Source: Oscillospiraceae bacterium (GTDB taxonomy: Bacteria; Bacillota; Clostridia; Oscillospirales; Acutalibacteraceae). Taken from it: a DNA stretch of 13,932 nucleotides. The notes beneath the pieces are model-generated. The model searched no databases, was not told where the DNA came from, and was given only the letters and a program-made list of their open reading frames with translations. The position numbers and the translations under genes were made by a program. Below are positions 1 through 6,810 of this stretch, in pieces (position 1 is the stretch's first letter; the number at the start of each line of letters is the position of its first letter). The stretch spans positions 1 to 13,932 of the forward strand of contig JAIRZH010000143.1 of assembly GCA_031267335.1 (NCBI GenBank), in the 5' to 3' direction.

Positions 1-250
1 TTTTGTTTTTGTATAAATGCATATATTATTTAAAATCTAAATTAAAAAATTATAATTAATAACTAAATTAATTATAACTTTGAGTATGCCAGGTTTGATG
101 CTGCATTTTAGGTGAATTAATTATAGTTTTGGTTATCATTTTTTAAATAATTTCTATTTGGAAATTTTAATATAAATCCACACTAATCAAACAGTCTTAG
201 AAACGGAATCAAATGCATAAGAAAACATTCAAAAATTTTTAAAAAATTTA

Positions 251-411
251 AGAGCCTGTCTAATATTTCTAAGCAATACAGATTTAACGATAAAATTTTT
301 AAAATTCAAAGCGTGAGGAAATCGAATACTGATGTATTTAACTGACGAAACAATACAGAATTTAAAATTTTAGTTAAATATGTGCTACTAAAGAGATATT
401 AAACAAACTCT
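251..411 (+). repeat. Family C palindromic MITE-like element, copy C1 (most complete)
   Basis: The element begins AGAGCCTGTCTAATATTTCT. Its right end, read on the other strand, begins AGAGTTTGTTTAATATCTCT. The two halves can be aligned through most of their length, so the whole element folds as one long imperfect hairpin. Diverged pieces of the same sequence occur at 10251-10360, 11020-11070, 12173-12298 and 12297-12350. No protein is encoded. It resembles a non-autonomous transposable element (MITE). No transposase is present in the window, so the parent family is unknown; the terminal GAGCCTGTC recalls ends seen in some IS5-type elements, which is only a suggestion. Confidence 0.7.
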
Positions 412-1151
412 AAGCTTAAATAATAAAAAATAGATTAAAACATCTATTTTAAAATAAAATTCTAAAAACTTTGAAATATGTTTCAGTTTTTTACTATCAT
501 CAGAAAATACGATTTCTCAAAAATAATGGATAAAGTAAAATTAACATGATAAAACTTGAATAGCGCTCAACTAAATATACTTTCTTTAATAATGCTAAAA
601 ATTATCAAAAAATTATGTTTTGCGCTTATTGAGGACAGGTTATTAGTTCGTTTCGAGAAGAAATCTAAAAATTATTTGAATTTATTATATTTTGCTTATT
701 TTTTAATTTCCTGGCGGAAAATCATTAAAATTCATTGCTGAGTTTTTAGGGATAGGCTCTAAATATAAATTACCGGTAAATAAGTTTAAAACCGCTAAGC
801 TTGCATCGAAAACTTTTAAAAAGTTCCTTCTTAACTTTTTAAATTTTTTGAATCTAAATTTTAGCAATAATTCTTATATGCTGCTCTTTTTTTCATCTGT
901 TTGATTTTCTTTTGTTTTTAAATAACATTATGTTAGCTATTCTCTTAATTAATTAAGTTATTATTTTTAAAATGCTCATCTAAAAGGTAATAAATAAAAG
1001 TTTTGTCAAATTGTATAAAATCAAACACTTTTTGGCGAATTTAAATTTTATTGTATATTTTACAGTTTAAAAAATTAGATGTTATATTCATTGAGCCTAA
1101 TACAATTTGCTCTTGTTTTTATATCAATATTAACTTATAAAGGCTTTAGTT
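412..1151. other. Gene-free stretch upstream of the glycosyltransferase
   Basis: I see no convincing gene, RNA or promoter here. The only ORF (556-741, TTG start) has no ribosome-binding site and no recognisable motif. Around 634-745 there are traces that could be a badly decayed family B element: GACAGG near 635, then TTGCTTATTTT and CTGGCGG in the same order as in the copy at 5877-6039. Repeat E copy E1 lies at 795-877. The rest is low-complexity AT-rich DNA. Confidence 0.5.
795..877 (+). repeat. Repeat E, copy E1
   Basis: This stretch aligns in the same orientation with 6857-6938. Shared blocks in order are AAGCTT, an AAAAGTT/AAAACTTTT block, TTAACTTTT, then TTTGAATCTAAATTTTAGCAA (here) versus a near-identical block there, and AATAATTCTTA. 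Divergence is substantial, but the order and spacing of the blocks are kept over about 80 bp. Neither copy has a conserved reading frame. Its identity is unknown: it could be a decayed mobile element or the remains of a duplicated intergenic region. Confidence 0.5.
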
Positions 1152-2228
1152 ATGAAAAACAAAAATATTGGAATTTTAAGCTTTAAACCATTTACCTTAG
1201 GCGGCGGCCAAAAAATGACGCTTGCTTTGTGCGATTTTTTGTGTGAATATTTTAATACTTTTCTATTTTCATTTTGCAAAATTAAAGATTTAAATTTTTC
1301 AATAAACAAAAAATTAAAAATAATAGATTTAAAAGCTCCTGATGCTCGTGTGCTATACGTACTAACAAAAACTTTTTGGAAATTCAAAAAAATTGTTAGC
1401 TCCGAAAAAATTGATGTCTTAATTGTCAGCGGAAGTTCACCTATTCCTATCGTTTGGCTTATAAAACCATTTATTAAATGCAAAATAATTTTTTGGGAAC
1501 ATGAATGTATTGCAAATCGAGATAAAAAGTCATTTTTGTTCCGCAGAATGGCATGCCAAATTAGCGATAAAATCGTATCTATTTCTAAAGCAACTTGTGA
1601 TGACTATAAGCTTTTACTTAATTGCCAGAAAACTGAGTTAATTTATAACTTTGTTGATGACAAAATTTACAAGAACGCTGGTGAATATAATTTAAACTCA
1701 AAATTAATTATTTCTGTAGGAAGATTATCACATGAAAAAGGATTTGATCTTGCGATCGATACGGCAAAAATCATATTTAAAAAACATCGAAATTGGCAAT
1801 GGCACATTTACGGGGAAGGATCGGAATATTTAAATCTTGAAAAAAAAATAAAAAAAAATAATTTAGAAAAAAACTTAATTTTAAAAAGGCGATGTGATAA
1901 TATTAGCCAAAAATATAAAAACTATGCAATTTTCGTGTTGCCTTCTTATCGTGAAGGCTTACCGTTAGTATTATTGGAAGCTAAAATTAACGGCATTCCA
2001 AGCGTGAGTTTTGATTGTAAATCTGGGCCAAATGAAATAATTTCTAATAATATAAACGGATTTCTGATTAAATGCTATAATACAAAAAATATGTCCCAAA
2101 AAATCATTAATTTAATAGAAAATAAAAATTTAAGAGCTGAATTTTCAAAAAATTGCAATTTAAATTTAGAAAAATTTAATAAAAAAAATCTTTTAAAAAA
2201 ATGGAAAAATTTAATCAATAATTTATAA
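1152..2228 (+). CDS. GT4-family glycosyltransferase
   Basis: Predicted cytoplasmic or membrane-associated GT-B enzyme of 358 residues, a normal family length, which transfers a sugar from a nucleotide donor to a glycan or lipid acceptor. The N-terminal domain has the glycine-rich loop TLGGGQKMTLAL (residues 15-26) and the SGSSP strand end (93-97). The C-terminal donor domain has SVGRLSHEKGFD (188-199), HIYGEG (218-223) and PSYREGLPLVLLEA (264-277). In the last, E268 and E276 form the GT4 E-x7-E motif, followed by SGPNEII (291-297). The ATG start follows AAAGG at 1139-1143 with 8-base spacing. It stands alone with no other glycan genes in view, so donor and acceptor cannot be named. Candidate roles are capsule, lipoglycan or wall teichoic-type polymer synthesis. 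Family assignment is firm; substrate is unknown. Confidence 0.9.
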   Translation: MKNKNIGILSFKPFTLGGGQKMTLALCDFLCEYFNTFLFSFCKIKDLNFSINKKLKIIDLKAPDARVLYVLTKTFWKFKKIVSSEKIDVLIVSGSSPIPIVWLIKPFIKCKIIFWEHECIANRDKKSFLFRRMACQISDKIVSISKATCDDYKLLLNCQKTELIYNFVDDKIYKNAGEYNLNSKLIISVGRLSHEKGFDLAIDTAKIIFKKHRNWQWHIYGEGSEYLNLEKKIKKNNLEKNLILKRRCDNISQKYKNYAIFVLPSYREGLPLVLLEAKINGIPSVSFDCKSGPNEIISNNINGFLIKCYNTKNMSQKIINLIENKNLRAEFSKNCNLNLEKFNKKNLLKKWKNLINNL

Positions 2229-2339
2229 ATTTAAAATCATAAATTATATTTCAGTGCTTTTGAAAAAATTTCTTATTTTAATAAAACCGATTATGCAATC
2301 AATTTAAATTTAGAATCCAGTGAGATCAAATAAATAATT

Positions 2340-2368
2340 TTGACAAATTAATTATACAATGATACATG
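2340..2368 (+). promoter_or_regulatory. Candidate sigma-A-type promoter for tRNA-Asn
   Basis: A perfect -35 hexamer TTGACA lies at 2340-2345. After 17 bases comes TACATG at 2363-2368, a poor -10 that is correctly placed. Transcription would start near 2375, about 30 bases before the tRNA. The -35 match and position support it; the weak -10 lowers confidence. Confidence 0.45.
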
Positions 2369-2404
2369 TTTCAAAATAAAGTTATTTATATTTTATCATT
2401 TTAA

Positions 2405-2480
2405 TCCTCGTTAGCTCAGTTGGTAGAGCATGCGGCTGTTAACCGCAGGGTCGTTGGTTCGAGCCCAACACGAGGAGCCA
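2405..2480 (+). tRNA. trnN: tRNA-Asn (GTT), CCA encoded
   Basis: The acceptor stem pairs TCCTCGT (2405-2411) with ACGAGGA (2470-2476), followed by discriminator G and an encoded CCA at 2478-2480. The D-arm has TAGCTCAGTTGGTAGAGCA, the anticodon loop is CTGTTAA with anticodon GTT at 2438-2440, and the T-arm is GTTGGTTCGAGCCCAAC. All stems are intact, so it should be functional. An encoded CCA is usual in Firmicutes. Confidence 0.97.
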
Positions 2481-2531
2481 GATTAAAGATTTGTATTTTT
2501 TACCATTATAAATTTCTTGCAAAAGGTGATA

Positions 2532-2552
2532 GCGGGCCCTATATGGGCTTTT
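2532..2552 (+). terminator. Possible weak terminator after tRNA-Asn
   Basis: GCCC (2536-2539) and GGGC (2545-2548) can pair around a five-base loop TATAT and are followed by TTTT. The four-pair GC stem is short for an intrinsic terminator. It is nevertheless the only GC-rich structure between the tRNA and rsmG, so a terminator is the simplest reading. Confidence 0.4.
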
Positions 2553-2634
2553 AAAAAACAGTATTAAATACGCAAAATCTCCGAAATTTACATTTTAGTT
2601 TAATAACCTTTTAATTGCCACATTAGGAATATAT

Positions 2635-3321
2635 TTGCAAAATTTAAAACAAGAAATTATTAAAACATTAAAAAATGTATGTTTAAAATTCGATATCAAT
2701 CTAACCGTTAATCAGCTTGATAAATTTGCTGATTATGCTTGTTTTTTAATTGAATACAATAAAAAAGTTAATTTATCTTCTATAAAAAAACCGTTTGAAA
2801 TAGTTATAAAACATTTCTTAGACAGTCTTATCGTAAGCAAAATTATAAAAATAGAAGGTAAATTAATCGACATCGGTTCCGGCGCTGGTTTCCCGGGTGT
2901 TCCGCTTAAAATTTTAAATTCTAGTCTTAATTTAACGGTTCTTGATAGTTCTAGAAAAAAAATTAATTTTCTTACCGAATTAGCAAATTTATTATCTTTA
3001 AATATAAATATAATAAACGAAAGAGCTGAAAAAATCGCTTGTACTAATTTAAAGGAAAGTTTTCAAATTTGTACAGCCAGGGCAGTGGCGCCATTAAATA
3101 TGCTTTGTAAATTATGTTTGCCTTTTGTTGAAAAAAATGGAGTTTTTATTGCTCTTAAAGGGCCGTTAGCAGAAACTGAGATAAACAGTTCTTTTGATAT
3201 TATTAAAATATTAGGAGGCGAGATTATAGAAACTAAACAAATTAACCTTCCTGAAAATCTCGGAAAACGTATTTTAATAAAAATTAAAAAAGTAAAAACA
3301 TATTCTATAAATTTTAATTAA
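2635..3321 (+). CDS. rsmG: 16S rRNA (guanine-N7) methyltransferase RsmG
   Basis: RsmG (GidB) uses S-adenosylmethionine to methylate N7 of a guanine in the 530 loop of 16S rRNA (G527 in E. coli numbering); its loss is known to give low-level streptomycin resistance. The 228-residue product matches the family length. Visible motifs are FLIEYNKKVNLSSI (37-50), HFLDSL (60-65), the SAM-binding loop IDIGSGAGFPGVPL (78-91), LDSSRKKINFL (103-113), NERAE (128-132), TARAVAPL (147-154) and ALKGP (173-177). The start is TTG; AGGAA at 2625-2629 with five-base spacing supports it, and no ATG or GTG alternative is nearby. The usual partner mnmG (gidA) is not adjacent. A patchwork of repeat fragments begins 29 bases after the stop. 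Confidence 0.95.
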   Translation: MQNLKQEIIKTLKNVCLKFDINLTVNQLDKFADYACFLIEYNKKVNLSSIKKPFEIVIKHFLDSLIVSKIIKIEGKLIDIGSGAGFPGVPLKILNSSLNLTVLDSSRKKINFLTELANLLSLNINIINERAEKIACTNLKESFQICTARAVAPLNMLCKLCLPFVEKNGVFIALKGPLAETEINSSFDIIKILGGEIIETKQINLPENLGKRILIKIKKVKTYSINFN

Positions 3322-3350
3322 AATTTTCAAAATTTTACACTACTACACTA

Positions 3351-3390
3351 GGACCTTGTTTCTAGTTATTTCGAATATCAAGAACAAGGC
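3351..3390 (+). repeat. Minimal TA-flanked palindrome after rsmG; possible terminator
   Basis: This 40-base unit is flanked by TA on both sides (3349-3350, 3391-3392). It begins GGACCTTGTTTCT and ends AGAACAAGGC. CCTTGTT (3354-3360) pairs perfectly with AACAAGG (3383-3389). Its first 30 bases resemble the left end of family A (GGGCCTGTTCC...ATTTGAA), so it may be an internally deleted family A element. It lies 29 bases past the rsmG stop and could end that transcript, though no strong U-tract follows. Confidence 0.45.
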
Positions 3391-3400
3391 TAAAATTTTA

Positions 3401-3559
3401 AACCTGTCTTCAACAAGCTAAAGATGCAAATTTTTAACAATTTTTGAACATTTTTAATGCATTTAATTCTACTCAGCCGATGTCAAACTTAGTGAAATAA
3501 GCAAAAAATACTAAAATTGTCAAAAGTTGTGCTCGGAGGGGCTTTATTGAAGACGCGTT
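3401..3559 (-). repeat. Family B palindromic MITE-like element, copy B1 (diverged)
   Basis: Read on the plus strand, this copy follows the reverse complement of the element at 5877-6039 throughout. It starts AACCTGTCTTCAACAAGC (other copy: GAACCTGTCTTTAATAAGCC), then AAAGATGC, AATTTTTAACAATTTTTGAAC and a central region, and ends in ATTGAAGAC. The centre has lost the GGCGCC of the other copy. It sits between two family A pieces, suggesting insertion into or rearrangement of an older family A copy. Confidence 0.7.
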
Positions 3560-3562
3560 ATT

Positions 3563-3622
3563 GCTTATTCAAACCAAAAATTATTCAAAATTTGATAATT
3601 TTCAGATAGTGGGAACAGATAC
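3563..3622 (-). repeat. Family A fragment next to B1
   Basis: This is the terminal part of a family A element: GCTTATTCAAACCAAAAATT, then a diverged ATTCAAAATTTGATAATTTT, ending ATAGTGGGAACAGATAC followed by TA. The matching half on the other side of B1 is missing or reduced to the 40-base palindrome at 3351-3390. The block 3351-3622 is therefore a mosaic rather than a clean nested insertion. Confidence 0.65.
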
Positions 3623-3701
3623 TAGTTTAAAAATTATTATTTATATACAAAATATACAAAAATTAAATAAATATGCCACTTAAATTTGGAATCAATTTAA
3701 T

Positions 3702-3730
3702 TTGACATCTAAAATTACTAGCGGTATTCT
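3702..3730 (+). promoter_or_regulatory. Promoter of the 5S rRNA gene
   Basis: TTGACA at 3702-3707 is a perfect -35 hexamer. Exactly 17 bases later TATTCT (3725-3730) matches the -10 consensus at four of six positions. The predicted start is about 7 bases further on, essentially at the 5' end of the mature 5S rRNA. Position and spacing make this a good sigma-A-type promoter that drives the 5S gene on its own. Confidence 0.7.
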
Positions 3731-3738
3731 TAAAAACA

Positions 3739-3857
3739 TGTTGGTGTTGATGACGCTGGAGACATACCCGTTCCCATCCCGAACACGGAAGTCAAGCCCA
3801 GTGGTGCCGAAGATACTTAGCTGGAAGCGGCTTGGAAAAATAGGAAGATGCCAACTT
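3739..3857 (+). rRNA. rrf: 5S ribosomal RNA, solitary
   Basis: The conserved 5S core is present: GGAGACATACCCGTTCCCATCCC, then GAACACGGAAGTCAAGC, GGTGCCGAAGATACTTAGCTG and GGAA...AGGAAGATGCCAA. Helix I pairs TTGGTGT (3741-3747) with ATGCCAA (3848-3854), plus G3740 with C3855. The length of about 117 nt is normal; ends are good to a few bases. No 16S or 23S rRNA lies on either side: rsmG precedes it and at least 580 bases of gene-free DNA follow. With its own promoter and terminator it forms an independent unit. Confidence 0.93.
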
Positions 3858-3874
3858 TATTTATTTATAATTAG

Positions 3875-3934
3875 AACTCGTTCTCATTGAACCAAGAAAA
3901 TTATGTTTGCGGGTTTAATGATAATGAGTTTTTG
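3875..3934 (+). terminator. Long-stem terminator of the 5S rRNA gene
   Basis: AACTCGTTCTCATTGAACC (3875-3893) pairs with GGTTTAATGATAATGAGTT (3912-3930) over 19 positions: 16 Watson-Crick pairs, 2 G-U pairs and 1 mismatch. The loop is 18 bases. TTTTTG follows directly, counting the last two stem bases. The stem begins about 20 bases after the 5S 3' end. The compensating G-U pairs and the T-run support a real intrinsic terminator. Confidence 0.75.
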
Positions 3935-4513
3935 TAGTTTAAAATATTGTGCAATCATAAATTATTAGAATTTTTTTGAAACTTTCCGGAACATTTCGTT
4001 TTTTTATTTAAATCTCCTTGAAATATTCCAAATACATATTAAGCGTCGCTTTTTATAAAATCCGAAGATTTTAAAAATAAATCTATTATTTTAGAAGCTT
4101 GTTTGATAGGCTTTTTTAGAAGTTAATTAATTACAAAATATTTTTAATTCAAATTTTTATAATTTATTTATAAATCCTTGATTATAAGAAATTTAAAAGC
4201 CGACTAAAAAAATAATCAGTTAAAAATAAAAATCAAACACAGACAAAAAAGTAAGAGAGTCACGCGGAACATTGCCAAAGTTTTAAATTCAGAAAAATCA
4301 AAAAAAATAAAAAATTAAAAAAAGGGCCTTTTAGAAACTCTTACTACAAATTTAGCAGTTTTGAATTTATTTATTAATAATTTTTAAATTAAGGTTATTA
4401 AAAAAAATAACATCAGCAAAAAAACTTCGCGGAATAACACACTAATTTAATATTAAAATTAATCTTAAATATATATTATAGAATTTTTATTCTAAAAAAT
4501 TTGGTGAATTTTT
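3931..4513. other. Gene-free stretch between 5S rRNA and the DUF5711 gene
   Basis: No gene or RNA is recognised. The first part carries repeat D copy D1 (3961-4083). Near 4110-4145 the sequence TTAGAAGCTTGTTTGATAGG resembles a decayed family C end. From 4200 to 4500 it is mostly A/T runs with a few GC-richer words (CACGCGGAACATTGCC near 4260, CTTCGCGGAATAACAC near 4424) that I cannot assign. The promoter of the downstream gene should be here, but no clear -35/-10 pair stands out. Confidence 0.4.
3961..4083 (-). repeat. Repeat D, copy D1
   Basis: The reverse complement of this stretch aligns with 8372-8491 over about 120 bp. Shared blocks in order are ATTTATTTTTAAA, TTTTATAAAAAG-CG-CG, a TATGTATT/TATACATT block, TTTCAAGGAG versus TTTAAGGAG, AAAAAACGAAATGTTC, GAAAGTTTCAAAA versus GAAGAGTTTCAAAA. 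Neither copy keeps an open frame across the match. The GC-richer core (CGACGC here, GGCGGCGCGG there) stands out against the AT-rich surroundings. Identity unknown. Confidence 0.6.
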
Positions 4514-5689
4514 TTGATTCCAATTACTAAAAAAAATAAATTTTTGTTAAAACCAAATAAAAAAACAAATAAATCACGATCAATAATAAAAATATTTTTT
4601 TTACTATTAGTGTTTATTATTTTAGCTTTATATTTGTTTATTTCACGCAGTTTGTTTCATAATTTAAATATTTTAGATCTTTTTAAAGACACATTTTGTT
4701 CATTTGGGCCTGGCGATGGATTTCCAATTTCTACTAATGGTTTTATTAATACTGTGAATTTCGGAATTTCAGGCCGGACTGCTTTGGTTTTAAGCAACAC
4801 TGAATTTTCTTATATTTCGCCAAAATCAAAAATTATTTCTAAAATTAACCATAATTTTAGCAATCCATTAATGATTTCTAGTGGCAAACGTACACTGATT
4901 TTTGATTGCGGCGGAATAGATTTTAAAATAGTAACAAAATCAAGGGTTATCATTAACGATAAAACAGAACAAAAAATCACCGCAGCTGCGATTTCACCAT
5001 GTGGAGTTTTTGGTTTTATCACAGAATCAGATGAATATAATTGTGAAATGCTTATAATAGATCAAAACAATAAGAAAAAATATAAATATTATTTCTCAAA
5101 ATTGCATGTTTCGGATATTGCGATAAGCACAAACGGTTGTTCAGCGATAATTTGTGGATTTTGTGTAGAAAATAATGAAATAAAATCAATAATTCAAATT
5201 TTAAATTTTAAATCAAAAACCCCAGAATTCACACATGAAGTTTTAAATAATCCTATTATTTCAGTAAACTATTTTTCAAACGGAAATGCAGTTTTAGTTG
5301 GTGAAAAATCACTTATTTTTATAAATAAGAACAAAAATATTAAGGAATTTAGCTATGATTCTAAACAATTGTGTTTCGCTTCAGTTAATAATGAAATCGG
5401 TATAGCGATTAGCGTTTCCCCGATGAACGACGAGAGAGATCAACAAATTTTAATTCTTTCAAAAAATGGTAAAAAAATTTTATTTATAGAAACAAATAAA
5501 AAATTAAAATCTTTAGTTTTTTCAGATAATTATATTTCTGTTTTATCAGAAAATAAAGCTTTAATTTATAATCTTAATGGGAATTTAAATTTCCAAAAAA
5601 AAGTTCCAATCGCAACAAAAAAAATTGCTGCATTTTCTGGTTCGAAAGCCTTTGTGCTTGGCGAAGGCGAAGTTGATTTACTGTCTTAG
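4514..5689 (+). CDS. Membrane-anchored DUF5711-type beta-propeller protein
   Basis: A 391-residue protein with a basic cytoplasmic N-terminus (residues 1-24, many Lys/Arg) and one membrane helix (about 25-45, IIKIFFLLLVFIILALYLFI). An extracytoplasmic domain built from repeated short beta-strand units follows, consistent with a propeller. Features of the Clostridia DUF5711 family include GPGDGFPIS (65-73), LMISSGKRTLIFDCGGIDFKI (119-139), ISPCGVFGFITESDEYNCEM and ISTNGCSAII. The function of this family is not established. The start is TTG with GGTGAA (4503-4508) five bases upstream; no other start keeps the whole helix. The TAG stop coincides with the left border of the family A element at 5689, so the extreme C-terminus may have been altered by that insertion. 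It is a useful taxonomic marker for Clostridia. Confidence 0.8.
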   Translation: MIPITKKNKFLLKPNKKTNKSRSIIKIFFLLLVFIILALYLFISRSLFHNLNILDLFKDTFCSFGPGDGFPISTNGFINTVNFGISGRTALVLSNTEFSYISPKSKIISKINHNFSNPLMISSGKRTLIFDCGGIDFKIVTKSRVIINDKTEQKITAAAISPCGVFGFITESDEYNCEMLIIDQNNKKKYKYYFSKLHVSDIAISTNGCSAIICGFCVENNEIKSIIQILNFKSKTPEFTHEVLNNPIISVNYFSNGNAVLVGEKSLIFINKNKNIKEFSYDSKQLCFASVNNEIGIAISVSPMNDERDQQILILSKNGKKILFIETNKKLKSLVFSDNYISVLSENKALIYNLNGNLNFQKKVPIATKKIAAFSGSKAFVLGEGEVDLLS

Positions 5690-5847
5690 GGCCCGTTACC
5701 ACTACTGTTTAACAACCATATTTCGGTACTTTTTGATTTGTACTACGTTAAATTTTTTTACAACACGTTAGTATTGTGAAAAAATTTTCCTTGTTCAAAC
5801 CAAAAATTACTCGAAATTTTGTCATTTCAAATAATGAGGACAGGCCC
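5689..5847 (-). repeat. Family A palindromic MITE-like element, copy A1
   Basis: This 159-bp element is flanked by TA on both sides (5687-5688, 5848-5849). It begins GGGCCCGTTACCACTACTG and ends AATGAGGACAGGCCC. It is the reverse orientation of copy A2 (6366-6524) and has exactly the same length. Its left boundary lies inside the stop codon of the preceding gene: T and A are the target dinucleotide and G is the first element base. The two halves are complementary almost throughout, so it can fold as one hairpin. Confidence 0.85.
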
Positions 5848-5876
5848 TAAATTAGAAAATGTTGCGTTAATATTAA

Positions 5877-6039
5877 GGAGCCTGTCTTCGGTAAAAAACC
5901 CAAACACAACTTTTTGGCAATTTTTGGAATTTTTTCGCTTATTTTCCTCAGTTTGGCGCCAGTTAAACAAAACCAAATGTATTAAAAATGTTCAAAAATT
6001 GTCAAAAATTCGCATCTTTGGCTTATTAAAGACAGGTTC
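5877..6039 (+). repeat. Family B palindromic MITE-like element, copy B2 (best preserved)
   Basis: The element is about 163 bp, begins GGAGCCTGTCTTCGG and ends AAAGACAGGTTC. The halves are imperfect inverted repeats, both containing TTTTTG-CAATTTTTG, and meet at the palindrome GGCGCC (5955-5960), which is the exact centre. TTAATATTAA occurs directly on each side (5867-5876 and 6040-6049) and may be a target-site duplication, though it is AT-rich and palindromic. The frame open across it (from 5819) starts inside A1 and is not a gene. Confidence 0.75.
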
Positions 6040-6156
6040 TTAATATTAAAACTAATTTTATGTCTGTTACATTTAAAAAGAACTTAAGTTTATTTAAAAC
6101 GAAACAAATTCTTCGATGTTTAAAATAAAACATATCGGAAAAAAATTGTAATAAGC

Positions 6157-6351
6157 TCAATAAAAAAGCAGCATTACAATGTAAAGCCATTTTAAGGTTT
6201 TTTCTAATATGTTTAAATATTTCGTTAATTCTTCGCTTGCGCGTAGATATTCAAAAACATTTTCAAAATCTGCCGAACATGTTATTAAAAACTTTTGACC
6301 GTATTTATTAGCCGTAAAATTTTCGTGTTTAAATCTGTATCCACATACCAA
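6157..6351 (-). pseudogene. ORF remnant of unknown protein next to element A2
   Basis: An open frame of 64 codons begins with TTG and reads (M)VCGYRFKHENFTANKYG, with a mixed-charge middle and a hydrophobic end LKWLYIVMLLFY. Its composition looks protein-like, but there is no ribosome-binding site. The frame runs upstream without a stop into the adjacent family A copy (6366-6524), as expected if a gene was cut by that insertion. No family is recognised. It may be chance. Confidence 0.25.
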
Positions 6352-6365
6352 TACGGTAAGTACTA

Positions 6366-6524
6366 GGGCCTGTTCCTACTATTTGAAACGACAAAATTTC
6401 GAGTAATTTTTGGTTTGAATAAGGAAAATTTTTTCACAATACTAACGTATTGTAAAAAAATTTAACGTAGTACAAATCAAAAAGTATCGAAATATAGTCG
6501 TTAAACAGTAGTGGGAACAGGCCT
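6366..6524 (+). repeat. Family A palindromic MITE-like element, copy A2
   Basis: This 159-bp element is flanked by TA (6364-6365, 6525-6526). The left end GGGCCTGTTCCTACTA and the right end TAGTGGGAACAGGCCT are inverted repeats. Complementarity continues inward (AATTTCGAGTAATTTTTGG against CAAAAAGTATCGAAAT) to the centre CAATACTAACGTATTG near 6445. It is best read as a full-length, recently active copy because it is so close to A1, A5 and A6. Confidence 0.88.
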
Positions 6525-6810
6525 TAATTCAAGATCTCTAGAAGCCTTTATTAAAAGGACACATTTAAAAGATTCTGGTAAAGAAACGTCTTTAAATTCC
6601 GAAGAATATTTTGAACTAATTTCAACATGTTTATTGTTATATATTTTAATTCTGAAATATGTTACCAAAAATACCACAGCTTGTATGATAGCAATTTTTT
6701 TGATTTTTTCTTATTTTAATTGGATTTTATGTTTTCGAACAACATTGTTTTTAAAGTTATTTTTTGTCACCCATTACTATTTAAAGTCTTTTCGCCAATA
6801 TCGTTTTTAA
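6511..6810 (+). pseudogene. ORF of unknown function starting inside element A2
   Basis: The open frame has 99 codons; the GTG start and first residues come from the right end of A2. The non-repeat part (from about 6527) reads SRSLEAFIKRTHLKDSGKET, then an acidic segment, then two hydrophobic segments (about residues 37-49 and 58-84) that could cross a membrane. No ribosome-binding site precedes it and I recognise no family. It may be the C-terminal remnant of a small membrane protein whose 5' part was lost when A2 inserted, or a chance ORF in T-rich DNA. Confidence 0.25.

Noticed and set aside
556..741. 61-codon ORF with TTG start
   Set aside because: It has no ribosome-binding site or known motif, and it overlaps traces of a degraded repeat.
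1130..1483. 117-codon minus-strand ORF
   Set aside because: It lies antisense inside the glycosyltransferase gene, whose motifs fix the real frame.
3702..3890. 62-codon ORF
   Set aside because: It is a chance reading of the 5S rRNA gene and its promoter.
4810..5022. 70-codon minus-strand ORF
   Set aside because: It is antisense to the DUF5711 gene and has no support of its own.
5819..6043. 74-codon ORF across the end of A1 and all of B2
   Set aside because: It starts in one repeat and runs through another; the frame is not open in copy B1, so it is not a transposase or a conserved peptide.
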